Assembly: GCA_029959085.1 (NCBI GenBank)
Contig: JARWIR010000008.1
Span: 16,850,001-16,914,000, forward strand
Length of the DNA stretch: 64,000 bases
Direction: 5' to 3'
DNA from: Nemophila menziesii
Taxonomy: Eukaryota > Streptophyta > Magnoliopsida > Boraginales > Hydrophyllaceae
Below, piece after piece: positions 48,599 to 59,600 of the stretch. How positions within the stretch are numbered: position 1 is the first letter of the stretch; each line of letters starts with the position of its first letter. The notes beneath the pieces are model-generated. The model made no database searches. It was not told where the DNA came from and worked only from the letters and a program-made list of their open reading frames with translations. Both the position numbers and the translations under genes were made by a program.

Positions 48599-48884
48599 TT
48601 AGAAAGAGATAGTTTAGATAACTACTTTCATTATTGTGTAATTAACTAAAAACAAGAATTAGAGCTTTGTAACACTTCCGAATCACTTTTGAATCAAAAG
48701 TATTCAAGATTCCTTTCTGTTGAGTAAAAGTTAAGAGCTTCCCTAAAAGAGAGGTCTGTACCAGTACTCCCCCCTTGTTGTAAGCATAAAAGAGTGTCAT
48801 CTTTTGCGTCTAATAATCTGGTAATTAATTGGTTAATTTGAGTCCGACAATTTGCTACCGAAGTAATTAATCAAGTTAATTCAC
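48599..48884 (+). promoter_or_regulatory. Promoter/leader region of the PPR gene
   Basis: Only about 290 bp separate the LINE A-tail from the PPR start codon, so the core promoter and 5'UTR must lie here or within the LINE relic. I see no decisive TATA box. Confidence 0.35.
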
Positions 48885-50942
48885 ATGCCAATCATAAGTC
48901 CTCAGAAAACAAACTTTCTTTCTTCATATTTTTCTCAAAGACTCGCTAACATTTATACTTCCCCTTTCATAAGGAATCTTCCTTTCATGTCTTCTTTCAA
49001 TTCAAGAAAACACCTTCACTCCACTCCAGAAATCTACTCATCATTCGAAACTTGCAAAACAATGGACCAACTCAAGCAAATTCACTCACAAGCAATACAA
49101 AAAGGCCTTACATATGAATCCATAACTTGTTCCAAGATCATAGCTTTTTGTTGCACTTGCAAATCAGGCGACATAATACACGCTCATAAAGTGTTTGATA
49201 CAATTATGCACCCACCCGTATATATATGGAATACAATGATTAAAGGTTATTCACGTGTCAATTCACCCAAATATTCCATCTTAATGTATAAACTAATGTT
49301 AAAGAAGAATGTAAAACCGGATAATTACACATACCCATTTCTGCTAAAGGGGTTTACTATTGATCTTGCATTACAATATGGGAAAGTAATTCATTGTCAT
49401 GTATGTAAATTCGGGTTTGATTTAAACTTATTTGTTCAGCATGCTTTTATTCATATGTATTGCTTTTCAAACCAAATTAATATGGCTCGTGGGGTTTTCG
49501 ATTCGAGTGCAAAAAAAGATGCAATCTTTTGGAATGAAATGATTTCTGGGTATAATAAAATCAAACAATATAACGAATCAATGAAGCTTTTCAATGCCAT
49601 GGATGAGAATCAAGTGTTACCAACTTCAGTTACTCTTGTTTCTGTGTTATCAGCTTGCTCAGAACTGAAGGATTTAAATTATGGCAAGAGAGTTCATCAA
49701 TATATTAAGGACTGTAGAGTTGAGTCAAGTTTGATATTGGAGAATGCTCTTATATATATGTATGTAACTTGTGGTGAAATGGATTTTGGACTTGATATAT
49801 TCAGGGATATGAAGGGTAAAGACGTAATATCATGGACCACGATCGTGAAAGGCTTTGTAAATTCCGGAGAACTTGATAAAGCTCGAGAATATTTCGATCA
49901 AATGCCTGAGAAGGACTCGGTTTCATGGACTGCGATGATTGATGGATACCTTAAAGATCATCGATTTAAGGATGTTTTGGTTCTTTTTCGTGAGATGCAG
50001 GGTATGAATGTAAAACCTGATGAATTTACTATGGTAAGTATTTTAACAGCTTGTGCAAATCTAGGTGCACTTGAACTTGGAGAATGGATCAAGGCTTATA
50101 TTGACAAATACAAGATTAAGTACGATGTTTATTTGGGTAATGCGATGATTGATATGTACTTTAAATGCGGAGATGTGGAGAAGGCTATAAGTGTGTATAG
50201 AAAGATGCTTCGTAAGGATAAGTTTACTTGGACTAATATGATTGTAGGTTTTGCGATTAATGGATATGGGAACGAGGCTCTTGATATGTTTTCGCGTATG
50301 TTAAGAGCTAAAGAAACACCCGATGAGATAACTTATATTGGTGTTCTATGTGCGTGTACTCACACTGGTTTGGTAAATGAGGGACGAAAGTTTTTCGCTA
50401 GTATGAAAATCGAGCATGGGATTGAACGTAATTTAGTACATTATGGTTGCATGGTTGATCTACTTGGTAAAGCAGGGCGTTTAAACGAAGCTTACGAGGT
50501 TATAAAGAATATGCCGATGAAACCAAATTCAATTATATGGGGAGCACTTCTTGGTGCTTGTAGAGTTCACAAAAACGTTGAAATGGCTGAAATGGTAGCG
50601 AAAAGATTACTGAAATTAGAGCCGGATAATGGGTCGGTATATGTAATTCTATGTAATATATATGCGGCTTGTAAGAGATGGGAAAGTTTACGAGAAGTGA
50701 GAAAAATTATGATGAAGAAAGGAATCAAGAAAACACCGGGGTGTAGTTCGATAGAGATTAATGGTATGGTTCATGAATTTGTAGCCGGTGATAAATCACA
50801 TCCTCGATCTCAAGAAATTTACCATAAGTTGGACGAAATGACCAATGATTTGAAGCTTGAGGGGTATTTGCCCGATATTTCAGAGGTCTTTTTTGACATT
50901 GGGGAAGAGGACAAAGAGAATTTAGTAGTTCTGAGGTCCTAA
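48885..50942 (+). CDS. PLS-class PPR protein, E/E+ type (At3g15930-like)
   Basis: 685 residues in one uninterrupted exon, as is usual for this family. The N-terminus (about 60 residues, rich in Ser, Arg and Phe, poor in acidic residues) looks like an organelle-targeting peptide. PPR units run from about residue 75 (WNTMIKGYSRVNSPKYSILM; DVISWTTIVKGFVNSGELDK; DSVSWTAMIDGYLKDHRFKD). An E/E+ region follows (PNSIIWGALLGACRVHKNVE; GSSIEINGMVHEFVAGDKSH). There is no DYW domain. PLS-E proteins bind organelle transcripts and help specify C-to-U editing with other factors. The sequence closely resembles what I recall of Arabidopsis At3g15930; orthology is inference. It converges with the FRS-like gene. 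Confidence 0.9.
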   Translation: MPIISPQKTNFLSSYFSQRLANIYTSPFIRNLPFMSSFNSRKHLHSTPEIYSSFETCKTMDQLKQIHSQAIQKGLTYESITCSKIIAFCCTCKSGDIIHAHKVFDTIMHPPVYIWNTMIKGYSRVNSPKYSILMYKLMLKKNVKPDNYTYPFLLKGFTIDLALQYGKVIHCHVCKFGFDLNLFVQHAFIHMYCFSNQINMARGVFDSSAKKDAIFWNEMISGYNKIKQYNESMKLFNAMDENQVLPTSVTLVSVLSACSELKDLNYGKRVHQYIKDCRVESSLILENALIYMYVTCGEMDFGLDIFRDMKGKDVISWTTIVKGFVNSGELDKAREYFDQMPEKDSVSWTAMIDGYLKDHRFKDVLVLFREMQGMNVKPDEFTMVSILTACANLGALELGEWIKAYIDKYKIKYDVYLGNAMIDMYFKCGDVEKAISVYRKMLRKDKFTWTNMIVGFAINGYGNEALDMFSRMLRAKETPDEITYIGVLCACTHTGLVNEGRKFFASMKIEHGIERNLVHYGCMVDLLGKAGRLNEAYEVIKNMPMKPNSIIWGALLGACRVHKNVEMAEMVAKRLLKLEPDNGSVYVILCNIYAACKRWESLREVRKIMMKKGIKKTPGCSSIEINGMVHEFVAGDKSHPRSQEIYHKLDEMTNDLKLEGYLPDISEVFFDIGEEDKENLVVLRS

Positions 50943-51203
50943 GATCGAATTTTACTCTAATCAAATAACTCTCTTAGATAATGTATAAAAAGAAAACTAG
51001 AGATAGTTATAATAGGCCAAGGGTGTGTGTAATTCAAGTATCTATACACTTTAAAATTTGAAATACCCAACTATATATAATGGGAGGATAGTTTTTTAGT
51101 TAACCTTTTTTCTATATCTACATATATACATCTCTACAAATTATGCTCCACTTGCATAAAGTATATATAATGATTTAGCACGTTTAATACGTTCCAATAT
51201 AAG
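50943..51203. other. Shared 3' intergenic spacer of two convergent genes
   Basis: About 260 bp, AT-rich, holding the 3' ends of both the PPR and FRS-like transcripts. Their UTRs may overlap. Confidence 0.5.
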
Positions 51204-53117
51204 TCAAACGAGGTGAACTTTGTTCAACATCCCATCCAATGCTTGAAGCATAAACTTATAGCGATCATGTGATTTCATACCTTCTTCCATAACCTTAACA
51301 CCACATTTATACAAATGATCATACCTATGAACAGGGTTACTAATGTCAATTCCATTACACCCATGATCAAATGCGTAATTACGATGAAAATCTTTTCTCC
51401 ATCGTTCAAGAGTGTATTGTGTTGGAATTTCTTCTAAATTATTCTGACTTAAAACACTCAATGCATGCCTACATAAATAGCCTTTCAAGTTGAATAATCC
51501 ACATATGCAAAGTATATCAAAATCCGATGTGTTATAAACAACCTCGTACACTTTTGTCTGATCTTTGACTAGATAAGTTGCGATAAACCCGTCAATACTT
51601 ATTTTTCTAGTGCTAATGCATGAAAAGATCCCCTCAACTTCAACTTGAAACTTCTTAAATATCTCATTTGTATACACTTTCGAAAGATGCAACTCGAAAT
51701 AAAAGCTCGATTTTAACGTACAATTTAAGCTACTCGATTCCAAATCCGCTATTTCTTCTCTCTGATCAATCTCACGCAAAGCTTGAGTGTAACTATTAAA
51801 AAACTCCTTTAAAGGAGTATTTTTAGTCAAATAACCCTCAAAGGGTGAAATTACAAGCTCAAGTTCATTCATTCCTGCAAAGAAGGCCTCTTTTAAATAA
51901 ACCGGGACCCATAATTTACGATCTTCATACATAGTTTGAAGCAATTCATGTGAATCATGGCTTTGTATTAACTCATACCAAGCTTTCTCAAACTCATATT
52001 CTCTCATCGAATCATAAACCGCTTCATCAAATCGCTTCTTAATCGCTTCATAATCATGAAACTCTCTCATTTCTTTACAAAACTTCTTCACAATATTTAA
52101 CAAAGAAACACAATGAAAAGCTCGAGGAAACACATCAAGAATCGCAATTTGTAAGGATTTAGAATAATTTGTAATAAAAGTTTGTGGGGCCCGTCCCATC
52201 ATATAAGTTACCCAGGCCTTAAACAACCATATAAAAGATTCAACGCTCTCATTTGCTAATAATCCGCAACCTAAGGGTATTAATTGTCCGTGATGATTTA
52301 TTCCCGTAAATATAACCAACGGAACATCGTAATTTTCCGTCAAACATGTAGAATCTATTTTAATAGTATCCCCAAAATACCCATACGCACCTCTAGCTTT
52401 CGAATCAGCCCAAAACACATTACGTAAATACCCTTTTTCGTTTAAATCCATAGAATAAAAGAAATTGGGACTTATTAACTGCATATGAGATAGAAAATTA
52501 TACATAGCTTGAGTATCTCCTTTCTTAAGGTTTAATTGATTGTTGAACAAGTCACCTTTATTTACATTAACAATTCCATTATCCTCAGTATCGATTACTA
52601 AAGTTCGAAAAAGACGAGTATTTCGAATCTCTTGAGAATCATTCACATCGAAGGCTCGTTTACTTCCGAGAGAAGTGTTTTTATGGGATTTATAAAACTT
52701 TTTATTACCTGGATTTATTAAATGATTGTGTTCAAGTTCAAGTTCGATTATTCTCCATCTTTTATTCTCCATTAAACGAAATTTAATCATGGCTGGACAA
52801 CCTGTTCTTGTTTCAGGTCTTGGACGATTTGCTTCGGTTTTCTTTTTAAATCCGGCACTGCTACAACTTAATTTTCCTCTATATTTTTCTCGGCTTTTTC
52901 TATACCATGTGTTACTTACTCGAACACCAAAACCTTGTTCTTTTGCATAGCAATTGTAGAAGTAATAAACATCTTCATAGGATTCAAATTCCATTCCTAT
53001 AGAAGGAGGAAGAGGATTATTTCCTTGAATTACACCTCCTTCACCTACAAATTCTGTCATTGCACAATCAAATTCCTCTACTTCTTCATCATATGCCACT
53101 GTGTCACCATTTTCCAT
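51204..53117 (-). CDS. FAR1-RELATED SEQUENCE protein (FRS6/FRS8-like), intact
   Basis: 637 residues in one exon. FAR1 DNA-binding domain at about 40-135 (GMEFESYEDVYYFYNCYAKE; RTGCPAMIKF; ELEHNHLI). MULE-derived core at about 245-345 (GYFGDTIKIDSTCLTENYDV; FTGINHHGQ). SWIM finger near 550 (CICGLFNLKGYLCRHAL). FHY3/FAR1-type proteins are transcription factors domesticated from MULE transposases and act in the nucleus. The second conserved Asp (ITDQ in the family, kept in the relic at 36.8 kb) is Asn here (ITNY), consistent with lost transposition. The start is supported by an intron acceptor directly before the ATG. The FRS6/FRS8 placement is a guess from overall similarity. Confidence 0.85.
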   Translation of the reverse strand: MENGDTVAYDEEVEEFDCAMTEFVGEGGVIQGNNPLPPSIGMEFESYEDVYYFYNCYAKEQGFGVRVSNTWYRKSREKYRGKLSCSSAGFKKKTEANRPRPETRTGCPAMIKFRLMENKRWRIIELELEHNHLINPGNKKFYKSHKNTSLGSKRAFDVNDSQEIRNTRLFRTLVIDTEDNGIVNVNKGDLFNNQLNLKKGDTQAMYNFLSHMQLISPNFFYSMDLNEKGYLRNVFWADSKARGAYGYFGDTIKIDSTCLTENYDVPLVIFTGINHHGQLIPLGCGLLANESVESFIWLFKAWVTYMMGRAPQTFITNYSKSLQIAILDVFPRAFHCVSLLNIVKKFCKEMREFHDYEAIKKRFDEAVYDSMREYEFEKAWYELIQSHDSHELLQTMYEDRKLWVPVYLKEAFFAGMNELELVISPFEGYLTKNTPLKEFFNSYTQALREIDQREEIADLESSSLNCTLKSSFYFELHLSKVYTNEIFKKFQVEVEGIFSCISTRKISIDGFIATYLVKDQTKVYEVVYNTSDFDILCICGLFNLKGYLCRHALSVLSQNNLEEIPTQYTLERWRKDFHRNYAFDHGCNGIDISNPVHRYDHLYKCGVKVMEEGMKSHDRYKFMLQALDGMLNKVHLV

Positions 53118-53500
53118 CTAAACCACAAAAAAAAAATAAAAAAAAATAAGAACTAGAAGCAGTGTCTACAGTGATATTACTTAATTACGAGGTTCGTTTA
53201 ACTAGAAATTCATAAAATTGGAGCTCAGCTTCATTTTTTAATGCACTCCAGCTGAAGGCAAGTGCATATAACTAAAATTGATATCAAATTGACGGATATA
53301 AATTTAATTTAAGTAATAACAGAACAGCACAATTCTTACCTTTTTCAAGTATATTGGATAAATTAAAGCGACAAAAGGTGAAGATTTTGGTCCGCGGTTG
53401 GCGACTGAGGGGGTCTTACGGCTGAAATGACGGCGCAGAAGAACTGGAGACACCGCTCGCGAGGATGGAATCGGTGGTGAGCTTGGAAAATCACCGCGAA
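53118..53500 (-). promoter_or_regulatory. FRS-like gene 5'UTR exon and leader intron
   Basis: An intron from the donor at 53339 (G|GTAAG) to the AG at 53119-53118 places the ATG immediately after the splice. Upstream, 53340 to about 53500 is locally GC-rich (ccgcggttggcgactgaggg on the plus strand), typical of a transcribed leader near a plant promoter. The transcription start is not fixed. Confidence 0.55.
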
Positions 53501-53856
53501 AAATATGTTGGTTTGATATTGATGAAGGAAATTATTGATCACATCTGAAATTTGTTTGCTCGGAAATTATTAATAAAATGTTTTTTATTTCGTTCGAAAT
53601 GAATATCATATGTCAAGAAAGAAATAAAGATAATTTGAGAAATATATATAAAAAAAATATTAGTACTGATTATTCTCCCCCTCCCTCTTTCCTCGGACTC
53701 GAATTTTCTTTTCGCTATTTCTTTTATTTAAAAAAGAAAGATTTTTTACTATTATTAAAAATAATTATTTAGATTATTATCTAAAAAAACTAAATATTTT
53801 TTTATTCTTATATTATTTTTATTTTTAATTAAATAATATTATTTAATTAAAATTTA
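53501..53856. other. AT-rich flank, nothing recognised
   Basis: Promoter-side sequence of the FRS-like gene, very AT-rich toward 53865. No gene is seen. Confidence 0.35.
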
Positions 53857-53865
53857 ATATATTAA

Positions 53866-55613
53866 GAGATTATTACTCAAAGGGTCTTGAAGAGACCACC
53901 TCGTAACTTAAGAAGACCAACTCTATAGCCTCTAAAGGCCACAAACAAAAATTAACACGCCAAAAAACTAATTACTTTTTTATTCTTTGTTTTTTATTTC
54001 TCTATATATACTATTTATTATCAGATAAAAATTAAATGTCAAAAGTTTCTCTCTCCTCTCTCATCAACCCATTTCGTCTTCTCTATCATTTTAGCCGTCG
54101 GTCAGAAGCTCTGCACCACCGCCGATCTCCTCTCTCGTTCGGCGCTTCTTTTTCCGGCGTTAGATCTTCTCTTTCTTCCATCAACACACGTTTGTGGCTG
54201 AACCACCAGCAGAATCGGCACCACCAAAGGACCCACAACAACAGTCCGCGCTCAGCCTTTTCTTCGCCGTGGATTTTCTCCTGCACCATCACTTAACTCC
54301 GGAGCAGCCTTTTCTATGCCATTTTCCGGTGCTTTTGGTTGTAGCTTCTCTCATCTTCACGGTTCGAGGTGTTGCAGCGGCTGCACAGATCTGGCAAGGC
54401 ATATCCGGCGAGGAGATCGAAAACAGTCGGATAATTCATGTTTTCTCTTGGGAAAGTCATGGCACGAGCTTGATCTTGACAAGGTGTGTAATCAATGTAA
54501 CGAGCATCACATGGTTTGAATTCTTGTTCTGATGATTCAGATTCTTCGCTTATTTCACCTTTGTGATGTGTTTCGAAATTTAGATTTGGATTTGTTTGAC
54601 AATTTTTGCTACTTTTGCTTACCTCCAAAGCTATACTAAGATTAATTCGAACAGATTTGTTAATTCCAGCTTCGAAGATGGACCCTTACATTGTGACTTC
54701 ATTTCTTGCCGAATCTTCAATATTGTGGGCCCCAACACTTGAGGCTGGAGTTTTAGCTGCTCAAAAGTTGTCAATGAATGTTTGCTGAGTATATTTTTTG
54801 TTTGAAATTTTAATAAGAATTTTATCTTCTGATATTACAATTTTCATTTTTCGCTTTGGGTATACTAGTAAATGATAATCACACGTTTTTTATAGCTAAG
54901 TAGCATGAAAATCAATGTATATATCTTGTTTCAGTTACAAAAAACATGTTTTACCTATCTTCATTCTAATTTGAAATCAGATTTGTGTTATTTTGGTTGA
55001 ATTAATAGACATTGCTCTAAATGCTCCGTAAAAATCCCGAAAATTCATTGATTTTTTTTTGCATACTCAGTAATTTTACTGGGCACGCCCAGCATGTTAT
55101 TGAGCTCGCTCAGCAAGTTACTGAGCAAACGATCATGCTCAGTAAAGACACACAACAAAAAAATCCGAATACTCAGCAACTTTTTTTGACATTCAGAACT
55201 TTTCTCCGATACTCATCAACTTTTTTCATGCTCAGTAGCCCATGCTCAGTACTTTTTCCATGCTCATTACCCTAGGCTCGGAACTATTTTTTACGCTCAG
55301 AACTATTTTCTACGCGCAGAACTTTTCCCGGCGGTGGTCGGCGGTGATCGATGGTTGTGGTTAGAGCTGGAAATTATTTGATAATTAATGAAGGAGGAGA
55401 GAAAAATGATAAAGGAGGAGAGAGATTAATGGTAATGGAAGAGAGAGAGAGTAATGGTAATGGAGGAGAGAGAAGATTTTTTTTTTGTCTTATATGTACT
55501 AAAAGGATAGTTATGACATTGGACATCTTATTGGCCTCTAATAAGTAGAGATGAATTGACTAGCTCCTATGTGTCACTACAATAATCTTTAAGACCTTAT
55601 AGATTATTGACCC
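53866..55613. mobile_element. MULE-like non-autonomous element, 1748 bp, member 2
   Basis: It is flanked by a perfect 9-bp duplication atatattaa (53857-53865 and 55614-55622). The left end GAGATTATTACTCAAAGGGT and the right end, inward, GGGTCAATAATCTATAAGGT each match the corresponding end of the element at 31931-33471, in opposite orientation. The interior has a GC-rich gene-like segment (54036-54530), a possible intron (GT near 54482, AG near 54668), an exon-like piece ending [13 protein letters not shown]...MNVC, and a cluster of ctcagtaa/ACTCAG words (55060-55320). It has no transposase. It may carry captured host sequence (Pack-MULE-like); the donor is not identifiable here. Confidence 0.75.
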
Positions 55614-55622
55614 ATATATTAA

Positions 55623-55884
55623 TACCTTTTATAAAATATATTTTAATAAGTACATAAATAATTATATTACATTTTTTAATTTGTGCGCAAATAACAATCA
55701 TTTAGAAAAAATATGTATATTTGTAGAAGCTCACAATATTATTAAGAATCAATTACTCATAAAATTAATGTAATACTATTTATTTATTCAAAAAATAAAA
55801 AATAATTACAAATTAAATTTAACAATAAAAGCTATTTTTTATTTTTCTTTTGTTAAGACGAACTAAGTGGGTGGCCAGTTGTTA
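55623..55884. other. AT-rich spacer
   Basis: Nothing recognised between the MULE-like element and the SINE. Confidence 0.4.
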
Positions 55885-56170
55885 TTTTTTCCTTTTTTTT
55901 TAAATTTTTTTTATTATTATTAGATGTATGGGTGTGCGGGCTAGTTTACGCGCACTACGACTATTCCTATAGGAAATATACACGCCTCCTCATGCATACT
56001 CCCATTTAATCAGAACAGGTTACCCATGTTCAGGGAGGGGACTCAAACCTTGCACCTCTTGCTCACCCCCTTTAAGGGCTCAAGAAATTACAAGACTGAG
56101 GGGATTCGAACCCTGTATCTCCTAGATGAGAGACAGGCATCCTGGCCATTGAGCTAGTCCTAATGGTTTT
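55885..56170 (-). mobile_element. SINE, minus orientation (Au-like)
   Basis: A poly-T run (55892-55918) precedes gtatgggtgtgcgggctagt and gactattcctatagg, the body shared with 41363-41563. The tRNA-like head is complete here: GGATTCGAACCC (antisense B box, about 56102) and TTGAGCTAGTCC (antisense A box, about 56150). Confidence 0.7.
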
Positions 56171-56329
56171 TTTTCTCCTTTTCTTTCGAAGAGACAAAAA
56201 GTGGTAAGCTTTTTCTTTTTCAAATTTAGTGTAGTATAGGATTTTATTGAGTATTCTTTTTTTTTTTAGTGTAGAATTTTGTATAATATTCAAATGTAAT
56301 TTTTTCATTATAAAAATATAGATTATCTA

Positions 56330-56640
56330 CTCAGCAATTTCCCACTGAGCATTTAGTGTTTCTGGACCATTCTTAGGAAATTTACTGAGCCTACTCAGTC
56401 TTTTCACCCGACACTCAAAAAAATTCAATAACACTCAGATGAATTTTTCCAATATTTAGTAAATTTTCAGTAATTTTTTTGAGTACTCAATTCTTTTTTC
56501 GAGCACTCGGTTATTTTTCTAAGCACCCAGTAAAATCTATGGCGGCACTGGTGGTGTTCAACTGTGGTCTCAGTGGGTTGTGGTCGAAACTGGAAAGTAT
56601 CGATACTCAATGTGTTGATACTTATGACTCACTAATTTGG
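56330..56640. repeat. Fragment resembling the interior of the MULE-like family
   Basis: Dense ACTCAG/CACTCAG/GAGCACTC words (ctactcagcaatttcc, tttactgagcctactcag, gagtactcaattc) lead into tggcggcactggtggtgttc and a further GTGG-rich stretch. This is the order seen at 55060-55370 in member 2. The conserved ends are not visible. It may be a broken third copy. Confidence 0.5.
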
Positions 56641-56659
56641 TGATTCATATTTAATGCCA

Positions 56660-59600
56660 CTTGTTTTTTGTTTTTATGTTTTATTTATTTTATTTGAAGG
56701 ATTTTAGTATTTGATCACCCATAAGATTGGGTGGTGGTCTCTTTGAAGAAATCCCAGCCACATATTCCCTATAGGCCATTAAGGTTGCCTCTAGTAAAAT
56801 AGCTAACTGAATTGGCGTATAAAGGTTCCAATTACCAAGTAAAGTGCCTAATAGCTCATGCTTGGCTACCCAATTTGTTGCACAATTACGACTCTTACTA
56901 ATAAGAGTAAATATAGGTCTACTAGTTTCAGCTAATCCATAAATGTTACTCACTGTAATGCAAATACTACTGATATTGACATGTGGATTCAAAGGAAGAG
57001 GTTGCACTATTGAGCTTAAATCATTCTCAATCACCACTTGTTTTGTCGAGAATTTAGATGTCATTTATGTAGCTTTGAGTATTCCAACTGCCTCTGCCAC
57101 AAAATTTATCTCAGTGTCGACCTTCCAAGATTTACCTGCAATCATATGACCCTCAACATTTCTTACAATACAAGCTATTGCAGTTCCTTTATCAGAGTAT
57201 GCATCATCACGGTTTATCTTTACTAGATTTGTAGTGGGAAGGGTCCAAAAACTTTGTTTATTTCACTTTCTTTAGATATATTATAATTTAGTAGGTCAGA
57301 GTTTTGGTTAGTGTTGTTTCTCTCCTTAATAGGGTTATTTATCATAAAAGTGCTATTTTTAGTTGGGAGACAAACTTTGCATTGTTCTTTCTAGTTTGAG
57401 ATATATAATATGAATAGCTTTCATAGGATCACAAGTAATGTTCATGTATATGAAGTTATTTCTTTCTTTTCATATTTACCATGCTAGGGTCATTATGTAT
57501 TCAAAGACTCTATCATATTCCTTTTATATATTTTAGTAATATCTTTATGAATATTCACTAGATAATTGTTTAATCTACTAGTAGTGTTATTACAAGTGTT
57601 TTAGTTTAGTGGACAGTTGAACCATACACTCTTTGCCTATGGACATGTAAAAAGCAGGTGTTTTACACTTTTTGTTTCCCTATTACAAATATTCTCTTTA
57701 GTAATGTGTCTTTTTTGGAGGATTTCCTCAGTGGGAAGTAAAAAATTTATTGCTCTCCAAATGAAATTTCTTAATTTAGGTGGTGTTCCTATTTCTCAAA
57801 TGAGGGACCAAAGTCCTTTTGATAAGATATGTGAGGAAAAGGGGTTGTTGTCATTATTTTCTTTGTTATTTTTTTAATATTTTTCTTTTAGATAATGATA
57901 AGATTCTTTTACAGTATAAATACATGTCTTGATTTTATTCCATATTAATTGGTATATGCATTTAAAAGAAGGAATGTGCATTCTTTTTTTATCAGAAAAT
58001 ATTGGATTGTATAATTTGTCTATTAAATCAGTATTCCAAAAAACACCATGTTCTTTAGATAGTTGATATACAAATTGTTTACATTTGTCATTTGGTGGAC
58101 ATATATCATTATGATTATTTATCAATTTATGTTTAACTAAATATATACCATGTCCATTTCCTATTTTCTATTTAGTGTTGTTTATTAGCTAAGAGGGATC
58201 AGAGCCTATTTTAGCTTCTAGAAAATCAGAGTTTTGGAAACATTTTCATTTTAGTAGTTTATATAGTAGGGTGTTATGGTTACAAGCCAGTTACCAGGCT
58301 TGTTTTTCTAGTAAGGCTTGGTTCATGAGATGAACATCTCTGAAACCTAGACCTCTTTGAAATTTAGATATGGTTAGACCATTCCATTTGCGTCAATATA
58401 TTCTTTATTTTCTTTACTACCCCAACAAAATTTGGCTAAGATCCTATAAATAGAGTTCAAAATATTGAGTGGAATAATAAAAGATGACATACATAATTTG
58501 GTATGCTTTGTTAAATATCTTTAATTAATACCTCTTTACCCCTTCTAAGAGGTATATGGGTTCAGTTTTCGGTTGTGTTTAGTAATCTATCAATGATATA
58601 AGCTAAAAAATTTGATTTATCCCTTCCCCATTCAGTTGGGAATCCCACATAATTACCTCTTTTTATATTTAATGTTCAAGACATTATTTCTTTTACAAGT
58701 TGTAGGGTATTAGGGATAAATATTGCCCCACATTTATTCAGGTTTAGGCATAATCATTTTCATTTACAATGTCACTGGAGGCATTTATTTCTATATTGTC
58801 TGCTTTAAGAAAAAATAATATTGTTATCTGTAAAGAGCAGATGACTTATAGGGGACAGTTTTTTCCATTATTTATCCCTTATATTAATTTGTTGTCAATT
58901 AGGTCTTGTAACACACTGAGTGTTTGTGATATTCTTTTTTTTATACGGAGAAGCAGTCTGAAACAAGTGTTTGTGATATTAGATAGAAGAGCAGTTGGGA
59001 TAGTGGGTCCATTTCCTTATCCCTCTTGAAGGTTCACCTATATTGTTTGTTGTTTCATTTATTAATTCTAAGTACGTATTAGAAGTTATGTCTTCCATTA
59101 TTTTATTAACCAATGCATCATTAAACCCCATTTTTTTTGTTAAGTCGTTCAGAAAGTTCCACTCAATATGCTCATAAGATAGTTTAATATCAGCTTTTAT
59201 TGCTACATAATATTTTTTGTGTAGTCTTTTCTTTTTTATATAAGTGATTACTTCATGATCAATCATAGTGTTGTCCTGTATAAATCTATTTGGTATGAAG
59301 GCAGGCTGATTGCCATTTACGACTAGGGGAATAATAGGTTGTAGTCTATTCACAATCTAACTATTATTTTGTAAATGAAGTTACCACAACTTATTGGTCT
59401 ATATTATTTAATATTAACTAGTTTATTAATTTTGGTTACTAAAGTAATTAAAGTATGATTAATTCCTTTTAGAGTTCCTTTATTATTCTAGAATACATTT
59501 ATTATTTCCATGATATCGAATTTGATTATCTCCAAATGAGTTTTGAAGAATATAACAATGTATCCATCTGGGCCTGGAACCTTATTGGCTCCTAACTCCC

